From Actinacidiphila acididurans (GTDB lineage: Bacteria; Actinomycetota; Actinomycetes; Streptomycetales; Streptomycetaceae): a DNA stretch of 64,000 nt. Shown here in pieces: positions 1 to 8,600 of the stretch (position 1 is the first letter of the stretch; every line of letters starts with the position of its first letter). The notes beneath the pieces were generated by a model, which was not told the DNA's origin, did not search any database, and saw only the letters and a list, made by a program, of their open reading frames with translations. Made by a program: the position numbers and the translations under genes. The DNA is taken from contig NZ_JADKYB010000009.1 of assembly GCF_016918855.1 (NCBI RefSeq), positions 1-64,000 of the forward strand, read 5' to 3'.

Positions 1-1
1 G

Positions 2-2134
2 GCCGGCCGTGACGCACCGCCGGGCACCGCGCTCGCCCTGACCACCGCGGCCAGCCCCCGCCCGGACCTGATCAGCGGCACCTCGACGCTGATCCGGGTG
101 ACGCTGCCCGCCGGCACCGGGGACGTACGGATCACCGAGAACGGCCGGGACATCACCGCCGCCTTCGCCGTACAGCCGGACGGCACCCTGCTGGGGACGG
201 CCGACGGACTGCGGGCCGGCGGCAACGACCTGGCTGCCACCGCGGACGGCCGCCGGGCGAGACTGCACGTCGTCACCCACCCGATCACCGGCCCGGTCTT
301 CTCCGGCCCGCAGCAGCACCCGTACTTCTGCGAGACCACCGCCTTCGGCCTCGCCGCCGCCCAGCAGCCCGACTGCTCCGCGCCCACGCAGGTCACGTAC
401 GCCTACCGGACCCGCGCCGGCGCCTTCGCCCCCCTCGCGGACCCCGCCACACGGCCCGCCGACCTGGCCACCGCGCAGGTCGACGGCCGCCAGGTGCCGT
501 ACGTCGTCCGGCTGGAGACCGGCACCGTCGACCGGGCCGTCTACCAGACCGCGGCGCTCTACGACGGGACCGAGCCCTCGCCCCTGCGGCGCAACACCAG
601 TTGGAACGGCAAGCTCGTCTACACCTTCGGCGGCGGCTGCAACGGCGGCTACCACCAGGGCGACGTGACCGGCGGCGTGCTGAACGACCTGATGCTCTCG
701 CAGGGTTACGCGGTCGCCTCGTCCACCCTCAACGTCCTGGACCAGAACTGCAGCACCATGCTGTCGGCCGAGGCGGCGATGATGGTCAAGGAGCACTTCA
801 TCGACGTCAACGGCCCGGTCCGATACACCATCGGCTGGGGCGGCTCCGGCGGAGCCATCCAGCAGTACGACATCGCCGACGCCTACCCCGGCATCCTCGA
901 CGGCATCGTGCCCGGCGTCTCCTTCACCGACCCGCTGTCCGTGGCCCGGACCGCGGCCGACTGCCGCCTGCTGGACCGGTATTTCGCCGGTCCCGGCGCC
1001 TCGTTCAGCCCGGCGCAGCGGCAGGCGGTCCTGGGCTTTCGCGCCACCGACTCCTGCACCTCCTGGGACGGCTCCTTCGCCGACCGCATCACGCCCACCG
1101 ACAGCTGCAACGGCCAGATCGTCGCACCGGACTCGGGCATCCCCGCCTCGGCCGTCTGGAACCCCGTCACCAACCCCACCGGCGTGCAGTGCAGCATCCA
1201 GCAGCAGCTGGCCAACCAGCTCGGCATCGACCCGAGCACCGGCATGGCGCCCGTGCCGTACGACAACACCGGCATCCAGTACGGCCTGGCGGCCCTGAAC
1301 GCCGGGACCATCACCCCCGGCCAGTTCATCGACCTCAACCGGTCCATCGGCGGCTACGACCGGCTCGGCTCGCCCACCGGCGCCCGCTCGCAGGCCCCCG
1401 TGAGCACGCTGACCACCGCCTACCGGGAGGACATCGTCCCCTCCGGCGGCCTGGGCCTGCGCACCACGCCCGTCATCGACCAGCGCACCGACCTCGACCT
1501 GGCCGGCGTCCTGAACGACATCCACACCACCGAGTGGTCCTACGCGATGCGCGCCCGCCTGCTGAAGGCCAACGGCACCGCCGCCAACCAGGTCGTCATC
1601 GAGAACCAGCCCACCCCCGACCAGACGGCCGTCGCCGACGCGTACGAACTGTCGGCGATGGACCAGTGGCTGGCGAACATCGCCGCCGACACCGGCGACA
1701 GCAGCGCGCGGCAGAAGGTGATCGCCGACCGGCCCGCCGGACTCGGGGACGGCTGCTACCTGTCCGCGGGCCGGCGCATCCTGGCCCCCCTCATCCTGCC
1801 GGCGAGTGGCCCCTGCGCCGCGCAGTACCCCGTCGCCTCCGACCCGCGCGGCGTGGCGGGCGCGCCCGTGAGCGCCGATGTCCTCAAGTGCCGGCTGCGC
1901 CCGGTCGACGCACGCTCCTATCGGGTGCCCTTCACCCCGGCCCAGTGGAACGCACTGCGCTCGGTCTTCCCGGCCGGTGTGTGCGCCTACGACCGGCCCG
2001 GCCAGGGGCAGGTGCCCCCGATGGGTTCCTGGCTCGGTTACGGCGACGGCTCGCAGGGCAGCTTCGGCCACGCCCCGGCTCCCCGTCCCCTGAGCCGGCC
2101 CGGGGCGACCGTCATCGGCGCCGTGCTGCACTGA
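2..2134 (+). CDS. DUF6351 family secreted protein (5' end off the window)
   Basis: The reading frame is open from base 2 and has no stop before 2134, so the true start lies left of the window. The visible 711 codons match the DUF6351 family of actinobacterial secreted proteins. A glycine-rich GGGCNGGYHQG stretch (about 631-663) precedes GWGGSGGAIQQ (about 835-867), which looks like the nucleophile elbow (G-x-S-x-G) of an alpha/beta-hydrolase or tannase-like fold. Several spaced cysteines suggest an exported, disulfide-bonded protein. The signal peptide would be in the missing part. An ATG/GTG at 98 is internal, because homologous-looking sequence (DLISGTSTLIRV) continues upstream. The substrate is unknown; esterase activity is inference only. 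Confidence 0.8.
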   Translation, partial: AGRDAPPGTALALTTAASPRPDLISGTSTLIRVTLPAGTGDVRITENGRDITAAFAVQPDGTLLGTADGLRAGGNDLAATADGRRARLHVVTHPITGPVFSGPQQHPYFCETTAFGLAAAQQPDCSAPTQVTYAYRTRAGAFAPLADPATRPADLATAQVDGRQVPYVVRLETGTVDRAVYQTAALYDGTEPSPLRRNTSWNGKLVYTFGGGCNGGYHQGDVTGGVLNDLMLSQGYAVASSTLNVLDQNCSTMLSAEAAMMVKEHFIDVNGPVRYTIGWGGSGGAIQQYDIADAYPGILDGIVPGVSFTDPLSVARTAADCRLLDRYFAGPGASFSPAQRQAVLGFRATDSCTSWDGSFADRITPTDSCNGQIVAPDSGIPASAVWNPVTNPTGVQCSIQQQLANQLGIDPSTGMAPVPYDNTGIQYGLAALNAGTITPGQFIDLNRSIGGYDRLGSPTGARSQAPVSTLTTAYREDIVPSGGLGLRTTPVIDQRTDLDLAGVLNDIHTTEWSYAMRARLLKANGTAANQVVIENQPTPDQTAVADAYELSAMDQWLANIAADTGDSSARQKVIADRPAGLGDGCYLSAGRRILAPLILPASGPCAAQYPVASDPRGVAGAPVSADVLKCRLRPVDARSYRVPFTPAQWNALRSVFPAGVCAYDRPGQGQVPPMGSWLGYGDGSQGSFGHAPAPRPLSRPGATVIGAVLH

Positions 2135-2157
2135 CACCGACACCCACTCCGTACGCC

Positions 2158-2193
2158 CCGGCCGGTCGCCGCGAGGACGTGGCGGCCGGCCGG
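2158..2193. terminator. Hairpin after the DUF6351 gene
   Basis: Arms of 13 bp (2158-2170 and 2181-2193) pair with one mismatch around a 10-base loop. It sits 24 bases after the stop at 2134 and before the TetR gene. There is no T-tract, as is usual in Streptomyces. Confidence 0.5.
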
Positions 2194-2243
2194 AGGGAGC
2201 CTCCTGACCGGGTTACGCTGACCACCGGCACAGGAGGTTCCCC

Positions 2244-2939
2244 TTGGCGCACGACGCACTGCCCGCGTTCCAGCGCGCTCGCAGCCCCGAGCAGCGAGAC
2301 GTCCGGCGCCGTACGATCCTGGACACCACCCGGGGGCTGCTGGACGGCGCCGAGGTCGCGGACATCAGCCTGCGCGAGATCGCCCGCACCGTCGGGTGCG
2401 CCAACTCCAATGTGCTGCGCTACTTCGGCACCCGCGAAGGCGTGTTCCTCGCGGTGCTCGACGCCGAATGGGAGAGCTGGATCGAGGCCGCCGCCCGGGA
2501 CCTGCCCCGGCCGGGCGCACCGGGTACGACCACGGCGGCGGTGGCCGAGGCGATCGCGGACTCCCTGGTGGAGCGGCCGCGGATGTGCAAGCTGATGAGC
2601 GCCCTCAGCGGGCTGCTGCGCACCGGCGCGCCCCCCGCCGTGATGGCCGACTTCCGTACCAGCGCCGCCACCTGGAACACGGCCGCCGCCCGCCTGCTGG
2701 CCGACCGCGTCCCCGGGCTCGAACTCCCCGCCGCCTCGCAGGTCGTGGCCATGATGACCGCCTACGTGGCCGGCTGGTGGCCGCTGGCCCAGCCCGACCT
2801 GATCACCGGGGACGACCCCGTCCCCGCGGCGCCGCACGCCGGCCGGATGAGCCTGCGCGACGGCCTGAGCCTCGGCCTCGAATCGATGATCACCGGGCTG
2901 GTGGCGCTGAACCGGCACGAGCCCGCCACCGGCGGCTGA
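2244..2939 (+). CDS. TetR/AcrR family transcriptional regulator
   Basis: This is a 231-residue one-component repressor candidate. The N-terminal DNA-binding domain holds the helix-turn-helix VGCANSNVLRYFG at about residues 51-63, followed by a helical ligand-binding domain of normal size. The TTG start at 2244 is supported by the Shine-Dalgarno sequence CAGGAGG nine bases upstream. It follows DUF6351 in the same direction with 109 bp and a hairpin between, so it may be transcribed separately. Its target is not evident. No operator-like palindrome was recognised in the short upstream gap. Confidence 0.88.
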   Translation: MAHDALPAFQRARSPEQRDVRRRTILDTTRGLLDGAEVADISLREIARTVGCANSNVLRYFGTREGVFLAVLDAEWESWIEAAARDLPRPGAPGTTTAAVAEAIADSLVERPRMCKLMSALSGLLRTGAPPAVMADFRTSAATWNTAAARLLADRVPGLELPAASQVVAMMTAYVAGWWPLAQPDLITGDDPVPAAPHAGRMSLRDGLSLGLESMITGLVALNRHEPATGG

Positions 2940-2975
2940 GCAGGGACAAGGCCCTCGGCGTGACCGGATCCGCGA

Positions 2976-3644
2976 TCACGGGCGAGGGGCGCTGTCCCAC
3001 TTCCACCGGGTGAGCCGCTCCCGTCCCGGCAGCTCGCCCCGGCCGGTCGCCCACAGCAGGGTCTCCCAGGGGGCGGTGTCGGTCGGAGCCGTGGGGAAGA
3101 GTCTCTTCAGTACCCGGGCGCAGATCGCCTCGGGAGCCCTCCAGCCGAGCCCGAGGCCGAGCGCCAGGTCGTCGGCGTGCGCGAACAGCTCCACCAGGCC
3201 CATGGCCGCGGACCCCTCGGGATCCGTCGTCCCGAACCCATGGAACGCGCGAGCCTCGGGCGACGCCGTCCCCACCATCGCCACGTGCAGCGCTCCGCAC
3301 GCCTCCAGCACCTGCACCAGGCCCTCCGGCCCGTCCTGCCGCTCGGCGAAGATCACGTTCGCCGGCTTGTCCGGCGCGTCCCGTCGCCAGACGAAAGGCA
3401 CGTCCTTGGCGGGCGGAGGCGATTGCGGGCCCAACTGGGCCGCGTACGCGAAGAGGTCGTCGGCCAGATGCTCCGCCGTCTCCCAGCAACTCCACTCCAG
3501 CGTCCCGGCGGGCCGGTCCCAGTCGGCCGCCAGCGCGGCGGGCTGCCGCAGCAGCGCGACGACCAGCCGGACGCCCTCGGCGAGATCGCCGACCGTCACC
3601 GGGCCCACGGCACGCGGCGGTTCTACGTGATCATGATCGGACAT
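2976..3644 (-). CDS. Maleylpyruvate isomerase N-terminal / DinB-like protein
   Basis: A 222-residue protein of the mycothiol-dependent maleylpyruvate isomerase-like (DinB four-helix) family. Two helices carry the expected histidines: WSCWETAEHLADD at about residues 52-64 and ELFAHADDLALG at about 150-161. These would help bind a metal ion and position mycothiol or another thiol in family members. Known members act in thiol transfer or isomerisation, but most actinobacterial paralogues have no assigned substrate. It is convergent with the TetR gene (37 bp apart). The start at 3644 (ATG) lies in front of a long acidic N-terminus. Confidence 0.75.
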   Translation of the reverse strand: MSDHDHVEPPRAVGPVTVGDLAEGVRLVVALLRQPAALAADWDRPAGTLEWSCWETAEHLADDLFAYAAQLGPQSPPPAKDVPFVWRRDAPDKPANVIFAERQDGPEGLVQVLEACGALHVAMVGTASPEARAFHGFGTTDPEGSAAMGLVELFAHADDLALGLGLGWRAPEAICARVLKRLFPTAPTDTAPWETLLWATGRGELPGRERLTRWKWDSAPRP

Positions 3645-3782
3645 GCGCCGAGCCTACGCGGCCGCATCTCGGGCAACCACCGGTTTCCCCAGCACCTCGA
3701 TCCTGTCCCGGCAGTTGCCCGACGGCCTCGCGCCGCGATTATTCGATGGCGCGTACGAAGCAGCGCTCCCACCCTGGTCCCC

Positions 3783-3890
3783 GTGGCAGAACCCACATAC
3801 CGGATTCGAGCCCTGCACACGGACTCCACGGTCACCGTCCACCAGGCGTACGCGCCGGAGATCGGCCCGCCGGCGGCCCGGGACGGAGAC
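3783..3890 (+). pseudogene. DUF4291 gene fragment (N-terminus only)
   Basis: A GTG at 3783 opens a reading frame encoding VAEPTYRIRALHTDSTVTV and then QAYAPEIG and AARDG. This strongly resembles the first 35 or so residues of the DUF4291 family. Similarity stops after AARDG: the family's following RFP..W(K)RDRMTWIKPSF region is absent and the frame runs into the 3' end of the opposing XRE gene. Only the 5' tip of the gene has survived a deletion. The assignment rests on memory of the family's N-terminal pattern. Confidence 0.6.
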
Positions 3891-3919
3891 CTCGACGCCG
3901 CACGGCGACTGCTGATCCC

Positions 3920-4786
3920 CTACTCCGCCGCGGCGGCCGGCGTACCGGCTTCGGTGGCGATCCAGCTGCTCAGCAGCCGCAGGGCCTCGGCCGTGCTGGA
4001 GCCGGGTTCCGGGTTGTAGACGCACAGCGTCTGGTCGGGGTCGCCGGGCGGCTGGAGGGACTCGTAGGCGAAGTAGAGGTCGCCGACGACGGGGTGGTGG
4101 TAGTACTTGGTGCCGTGGGTGCGGCGCAGGACGTGGTGGTCGTTCCACCACGTGGTGAACTCCGGTGACTGCAGCGTGAGTTCGCCCACCAGGTCGGCCA
4201 GCCGCCGGTCGTGCGGGTGGCGGCCCGCCTCCAGGCGCAGCATCGCGACGGTCTCGGCGGCGATCCGGGCCCAGTCCCCGACGCGTTCCCGGGCCTCCGG
4301 GTCCAGCAGCAGATAACGGGCGAGGTTGCGCTGTGTCGCCGGCATCGCCTCGAAGTCGGTCATCACCGCGCGGGCCAGCGCATTCGCGGCCAGTACGTCG
4401 GTGCGCCGGCCCATGATGAAGGCCGGGACGTGCTCCAGGGTCTGGAGCATCAGGTACAGCCCCGGGCGGACCCGCTGCGGGGCGGTCGGCGCGCGGCGGG
4501 CGGGCGTGGGCCGCGCCAGCAGGTCGATCAGGTGCTCGCGCTCGGCGAGATCGAGCTGGAGCGCGCTCGCCAGGGCCTCGACGACCTCGGGGGAGGGGGT
4601 GCCGGCCCGGCCCTGTTCGAGCCGCGTGTAGTACTCCGTGCTCACCCCGGCCAGCCGGGCCACCTCGTCGCGGCGCAACCCGGGCACCCTGCGGGCGCGG
4701 TGGTCGTCGGTCAACCCCGCCCGGTCGGGAGTGATCCGGGCGCGGCGGGAGCGCAGGAAGTCGGCGATCTCGCGGCTACGGTCCAT
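3920..4786 (-). CDS. XRE-family HTH regulator with MmyB-like ligand-binding domain
   Basis: A 288-residue regulator. The N-terminal part (residues about 1-75) is a Cro/C1-type HTH with the typical actinobacterial signature VPGLRRDEVARLAGVSTEYY followed by TRLEQGR. The rest matches the MmyB-like domain, which in structures binds a fatty-acid-like ligand; the conserved pieces NALARA, NLARYLLLDP and FTTWWNDHHV are visible. The ATG at 4786 was chosen because the HTH starts directly after it; the open frame continues far upstream without coding character. It is divergent from the SDR at 4997, a frequent arrangement in Streptomyces in which this regulator class controls the neighbouring dehydrogenase. 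Confidence 0.9.
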   Translation of the reverse strand: MDRSREIADFLRSRRARITPDRAGLTDDHRARRVPGLRRDEVARLAGVSTEYYTRLEQGRAGTPSPEVVEALASALQLDLAEREHLIDLLARPTPARRAPTAPQRVRPGLYLMLQTLEHVPAFIMGRRTDVLAANALARAVMTDFEAMPATQRNLARYLLLDPEARERVGDWARIAAETVAMLRLEAGRHPHDRRLADLVGELTLQSPEFTTWWNDHHVLRRTHGTKYYHHPVVGDLYFAYESLQPPGDPDQTLCVYNPEPGSSTAEALRLLSSWIATEAGTPAAAAE

Positions 4787-4996
4787 GCCTACAGTGTGGT
4801 CCGCCGATCGGTGGCGCGATGCCCCCTGGGTGGCCCTGCCAGTACCTGCCTCGCCGGTACCCGCCTTCCCGGAACCTGCCTGTGCAGGGCCTGCTCGGGC
4901 CCCGAAAACGCAGGTCAGAGGTGGTGTTCTGGATGCGTGGCCGACAGCGGTCGACCAGCATCCCGCACCGGAACCCGCCATCGAAGGGTGTGCTCC

Positions 4997-5800
4997 ATGT
5001 CCACGCAGTTCACGCAGTCCGCGCAGTCCGCGCAAGCCTCCGCCCAGCCGCTCACCGGCCGTGTCGCGGTCGTCACCGGTGCCTCCAGCGGCATCGGCGA
5101 GGCCACCGCCGAACACCTCGCCGGACTCGGCGCCCGCGTCGCCGTCCTGGCCCGCCGCGCCGACCGGCTGGACAGCCTGGTCGCCCGGATCACGAAGAAC
5201 GGCGGCACCGCGCTGGCGATCGCCGTCGACGTCACGGACGCCGCCGCCCTGCGGTCGGCCGCCGACCGCGTCGCCGCCGAACTGGGCACGGCGGACCTGC
5301 TGTTCAACAACGCCGGCGTCATGCTCCCGGCGCCCGTCGAGGAGCTGGCCACCGACCAGTGGCAGCGCCAGATCGACCTCAACATCACCGGCCTGATGAA
5401 CGCCATCGGCGCGTTCATCCCGCAACTGGTCGCCTCGGCCGGTGAACGCGGCGTGGCCGACCTCATCAACACCTCGTCGATCGCGGCACAGAACCTCTTC
5501 CCGACCTTCGCCGTGTACTCCGGCACCAAGGCGTACGTCACCCACCTCTCGCGCACGCTGCGCACCGAACTGGGCGCGAAGAACGTACGGGTCTCCGCCC
5601 TCGAACCGGGCATCGTCGGCACCGAGCTGCAGGACCACGTCACCGACGACGGCGCCCTGCAGTGGCTGGAGGGCTCGAAGGAGACGATGGACTGGCTCAC
5701 CCCGCAGGACATCGCCGAAACCGTCGGCTTCATCGCCGCCCTGCCCCCGCGGGTCAACCTCCAGCAGGTCACCGTCATGCCCACCCGGCAGCCCAGCTGA
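4997..5800 (+). CDS. SDR family NAD(P)-dependent oxidoreductase
   Basis: A 267-residue classical short-chain dehydrogenase. Visible elements are the cofactor-binding TGASSGIG (about residues 26-33), NNAGV (about 103-107) and the active-site S...YSGTK motif (Ser in NTSSIAAQ, then YSGTKAY). The ATG at 4997 follows a divergent 210-bp gap shared with the XRE regulator at 4786. The N-terminus has a Q/S-rich leader (MSTQFTQSAQSAQ) that is probably unstructured. The substrate is unknown; control by the divergent regulator is inferred from layout. Confidence 0.9.
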   Translation: MSTQFTQSAQSAQASAQPLTGRVAVVTGASSGIGEATAEHLAGLGARVAVLARRADRLDSLVARITKNGGTALAIAVDVTDAAALRSAADRVAAELGTADLLFNNAGVMLPAPVEELATDQWQRQIDLNITGLMNAIGAFIPQLVASAGERGVADLINTSSIAAQNLFPTFAVYSGTKAYVTHLSRTLRTELGAKNVRVSALEPGIVGTELQDHVTDDGALQWLEGSKETMDWLTPQDIAETVGFIAALPPRVNLQQVTVMPTRQPS

Positions 5801-5825
5801 TCCTCCCGCGCCGCCCCGTGGCCTC

Positions 5826-5878
5826 GGACGAGTGGGAGGGGTCCGTCAAGCTCGCTGACGGACCCCTCCCGCTCGTCC
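5826..5878. terminator. Strong bidirectional hairpin
   Basis: Arms of 23 bp (5826-5848 and 5856-5878) pair with only one G:T position around a 7-base loop. It lies 26 bases after the SDR stop and between convergent transcription units, so it can serve both strands. Confidence 0.8.
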
Positions 5879-6094
5879 AAGGCCGGGAATTGGTCAAACG
5901 GACGCTTTCCGGCGCCGCCCGGAAGCGTGCGTAGCGCGGCGCGCCGATCCATCGCCATGCCAGGCCGGCAGGTCCGGGCATGTGCTTCTTCAACCATGCG
6001 GCGCTCCCGTCGGGCTGGGCGGCAAGGACGGCGCCGAGTATGTCCACGCCTGCCCCTTCGGGGCCGCGGCCCGGCCGTGCTCGGGACAGGTCCG

Positions 6095-7099
6095 TCACCG
6101 CGCGTCGCGGAGCTGAAGAACGTATGCGGCGGTCAGCGCGACAGCCCGGTCCTCGTCATGCGACAACTCCGCGAGGGCACGTGACGCCGTCGTCCCCGGA
6201 ATGCCCGCGAGTGCTTGGGTCAGCCGTCCGCGTGCCGGCGCTTCAGTGGTGTCGTGGGCGAGGCGGTCGACGAGCGTGGTCGCGAGCTGGTCGGCCGTCG
6301 CGATGTCGCTCGCCAGCACGCTCAGCGCGTCGGCTGCGTCGGTGTCGTTTCTTCCCGCCACGATCATGTCGATGAGCTCCGGGACCGCTTCGGCCACTCC
6401 ACGTGGCCCGAGCGCCAGAGCCGCGTACCCGCGGACCTCGACGTCGGGGTTCGTGAGAGCGTCCCGCAGGTGCGCGGTTGCCTCACCACCGGGCATCTCG
6501 GCCAGGGACTGGACGGCGCGTTTGCGCACGGCGGCCACTGGTGACCGGAGGCCTTCCGCCAGCAGTGCCGGGCCGGCGTCGCCCGATCGCGCCAGCGCCC
6601 ATCGCAGGGCTCCGGCGACGTTCGGCTCCGTCTCGCTCAGTGCCGCCTCGACCAGGGCCTCCACCGGTACCAGAACTCCGTCGGCCGAGGCGAGGGCAGC
6701 GCGCTGGCGGGCATCGGCGCTCTGCGATCCCAGCGCCTGGAGAAGCGCTACGACCTGGAGGACGTCCTCCCAGCCGGCGGGGTCCGCGTTCTCGATCCGG
6801 CGAAGCCGCGTGAGCAGCTCGGTCTCGGCCGTGATGCGGTCGCGTGTCTGACGGACGAGGTCGCCGACGAGCACCGAAGGCGTGAAACCGGGATCATCGA
6901 GCGCGCGCCCGATCTCACGCAGCGACAGGCCCAGCGATCGCAGGCTCTCGATGTGGAAGATCCGCCGGACGTCCTTCGCCGAGTACTCCCGATAACCCGA
7001 GCCGGTGCGGCCCGAAGGCCGCACCAGGCCGAGCGATTCGTAATGCCGGAGCATGCGGGCACTGACCCCGGACCGTCTCGCCACCTCACCGATCAGCAC
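6095..7099 (-). CDS. MerR-family regulator fused to HEAT repeats
   Basis: A 334-residue protein. Residues 1-70 form a MerR winged helix (VARRSGVSARMLRHYESLGL, then YSAKDVRRIFHI). A coiled-coil-like segment follows. From about residue 140 to the end there are alpha-helical HEAT-type repeats (for example VRKRAVQSLAEMPGGEA and VRGYAALALGPRGVAEAV). The GTG start at 7099 overlaps the upstream HEAT gene by 14 bases, which suggests translational coupling. MerR proteins usually sense small molecules through the C-terminus; here that sensor is replaced by a protein-protein or peptide-binding scaffold. Autoregulation through the palindrome at 7798-7820 is likely. Confidence 0.85.
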   Translation of the reverse strand: MLIGEVARRSGVSARMLRHYESLGLVRPSGRTGSGYREYSAKDVRRIFHIESLRSLGLSLREIGRALDDPGFTPSVLVGDLVRQTRDRITAETELLTRLRRIENADPAGWEDVLQVVALLQALGSQSADARQRAALASADGVLVPVEALVEAALSETEPNVAGALRWALARSGDAGPALLAEGLRSPVAAVRKRAVQSLAEMPGGEATAHLRDALTNPDVEVRGYAALALGPRGVAEAVPELIDMIVAGRNDTDAADALSVLASDIATADQLATTLVDRLAHDTTEAPARGRLTQALAGIPGTTASRALAELSHDEDRAVALTAAYVLQLRDAR

Positions 7100-7769
7100 G
7101 GTTCCATCGTCCGTCCTGCGGGGCCCCGGTCAGGGCCACGACGCGCTTGGCCTCCTCGATCGCCGACTCGAATCCGGCGTCCGGGTCGCGCAGCAGCCGC
7201 TGTGTGGCGAGCGTGTGCGCACGTACGCGCGGGTCGTCAGCCGTCGTCGCGGCAGCCAGAACCGGCACGATCACCTCACCCAGCGCAACCAGCGCCTGGC
7301 TGAGACTCACCTGCGTCTCCCGCTCGCCGCGCCCGAGCTGCCTCGCCAGGACTGTGGCCAGGGCGGACTCCTCGCCTTTCGGCACGAGTACGACCGCGGC
7401 CTGCCAGGCGCTCCGCGCCACCTCGTCGTCGGCGTCGCACAACAGGGCCGGCGTGATCGCCGGCCACGCCTCCCGGTCCCCGATCTTGGACAGCGTGTGC
7501 AGCGCCTGGCTGCGTGCCTGCGCACGCTCCGAGCGGACTTCGCGCAGCAGCCTGGGGAGCGTCAGGGACACCGGGTGGCGGGTGAGCGCCCAGGTCAGCA
7601 TGTCGCGGACGAAGAACTCGGGTTCGATCGCGCATCGTTCGACGAGCTTGTCGACGAAGCACCGGTCAGGCGCCGTACCGACCGCCAGAGCAGCTCGCAG
7701 TCGCACGGACGAACGACTGTCCTCCAGCCCCTGGAGCGCTCGTGCCGTGTCCCCCCTTGTCATGGTCAT
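7086..7769 (-). CDS. HEAT-repeat protein
   Basis: A 227-residue protein made almost wholly of HEAT-like helical repeats: SSVRLRAALAVG, RSQALHTLSKIGDREAW, VARSAWQAAVVLVPKG and VRAHTLATQRLLRDPDAG. The ATG at 7769 is preceded by a near-perfect Shine-Dalgarno sequence AAGGAGG at 8 bases. Its 3' end overlaps the MerR-HEAT gene by 14 bases, so the two form an operon. HEAT proteins act as scaffolds; here a role as partner or antagonist of the MerR-HEAT regulator is an inference from co-transcription. An alternative annotation starting at 8135 is not supported by the ribosome site. Confidence 0.82.
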   Translation of the reverse strand: MTMTRGDTARALQGLEDSRSSVRLRAALAVGTAPDRCFVDKLVERCAIEPEFFVRDMLTWALTRHPVSLTLPRLLREVRSERAQARSQALHTLSKIGDREAWPAITPALLCDADDEVARSAWQAAVVLVPKGEESALATVLARQLGRGERETQVSLSQALVALGEVIVPVLAAATTADDPRVRAHTLATQRLLRDPDAGFESAIEEAKRVVALTGAPQDGRWNRADR

Positions 7770-7797
7770 CGGGACCACCTCCTTGGGAAGCAGCCAA

Positions 7798-7820
7798 GAC
7801 CTTGTCACCGTGTCAAGGTC
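7798..7820. promoter_or_regulatory. MerR-type operator/promoter palindrome
   Basis: A 23-bp inverted repeat with arms GACCTTG..CAC / GTG..CAAGGTC lies just upstream of the HEAT gene. On the minus strand it is flanked by TTGACC (7822-7817). The layout, a dyad inside a stretched -35/-10 spacer, is typical of MerR-controlled promoters. The regulator is the second gene of the operon it precedes. Confidence 0.65.
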
Positions 7821-7979
7821 AAACGAGGTCGAAGAGGGTCCCGAAAACCGTTCGCGCCCAAGGGACTTCGAGCCGAGCCTGGTGTGTTGATCACATCGGA
7901 CAGGAAGAGTGGCCGACGGTGACGTACAACCGTGACACCTTGCCCTTCCCCGAGAACCGGGGCCCCCATCACCGAGGGC

Positions 7980-8474
7980 ATGCGGAACTGGGATGAACGC
8001 GACCCGGCCCGCCACCCGTTCACCTGGGACCGGGACGAGGAAGCCCGCCTCCGCTCGCTGGTCCGCGAGTGGGTGCCACCTGTGCTCTCCGGTTTTGCCG
8101 GCTGGTGGCAGGGCGAACGCTGGTGCGAAAGGCACAACCCCGGACGAAACCGCGGCACGCGTCGTGGCCGCGCTGCTGGAGTGGCGGGAGTGGTTGGAGC
8201 GGACGGCCCAGCGCTTCGCCGAACTGGCGCCGCCGTCGGACGCCTCACCCGAGGATCGCAGCCGGCACCTGGAGCGGGCCTGCGTCCGGCTCGTGACGTA
8301 CGCGCTGGACTCGGGAGCGGAGGGTGGCTGGTACGGGCAGGCCTCGATCTGGCCCGGGAGGACATCGTCCTTCCCGAGGTCGCCCCTGTCCAGACCACCC
8401 GCTACGCGGACGACCCGGCCGGCGCCGCCGACCTTGCCGCTCTCATCGGGGTGCTCAACCGCCGCCGATACTGA
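7980..8474 (+). pseudogene. Hypothetical gene broken by two frameshifts
   Basis: Three consecutive blocks look like one protein read in alternating frames. MRNWDERDPARHPFTWD to WWQGERWCE is in the frame of 7980. DETAARVVAALLEWREWLE to YALDSGAEGGWYGQA is in the +1 frame. LDLAREDIVLPEVAPVQTTR to GVLNRRRY is back in the first frame. The first shift fits an extra A in the run at 8128-8130; the second lies near 8340-8345. Each block has a G/C-rich third position only in its own frame. The family is a Streptomyces hypothetical that I cannot name. Sequencing error at both places is possible but less likely in this decay zone. Confidence 0.6.
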
Positions 8475-8509
8475 AGCCTTCCGGCGAGAGCACCGACACC
8501 TTCAGGCAT

Positions 8510-8600
8510 CCTGGTAGCCGAGGGTGGTCGACGACATCAGCCACGAGGGCCTTCGGGTCCTGCTCCGCGAGGAGGGCGTCTCCTTTCAACGCGTGAAGAC
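8510..8600 (+). mobile_element. IS630-family transposase scar (copy 1)
   Basis: The stretch encodes LVAEG and then, in a shifted frame, VVDDISHEGLRVLLREEGVS and FQRVKT. This matches the end of the helix-turn-helix region of IS630-type transposases. No other part of the element is present. Bases 8524-8600 are nearly identical to 9674-9750 (three differences in 77), so both derive from the same kind of element. Confidence 0.7.

Noticed and set aside
883..1347. Minus-strand frame inside the DUF6351 gene
   Set aside because: It is antisense to conserved coding sequence and shows no independent codon bias or ribosome site.
5880..6094. Small minus-strand frame giving LKKHMPGPAGLAWRWIGAP
   Set aside because: It has no recognisable family and no ribosome site, and it extends through the strong terminator hairpin; it is left as intergenic.
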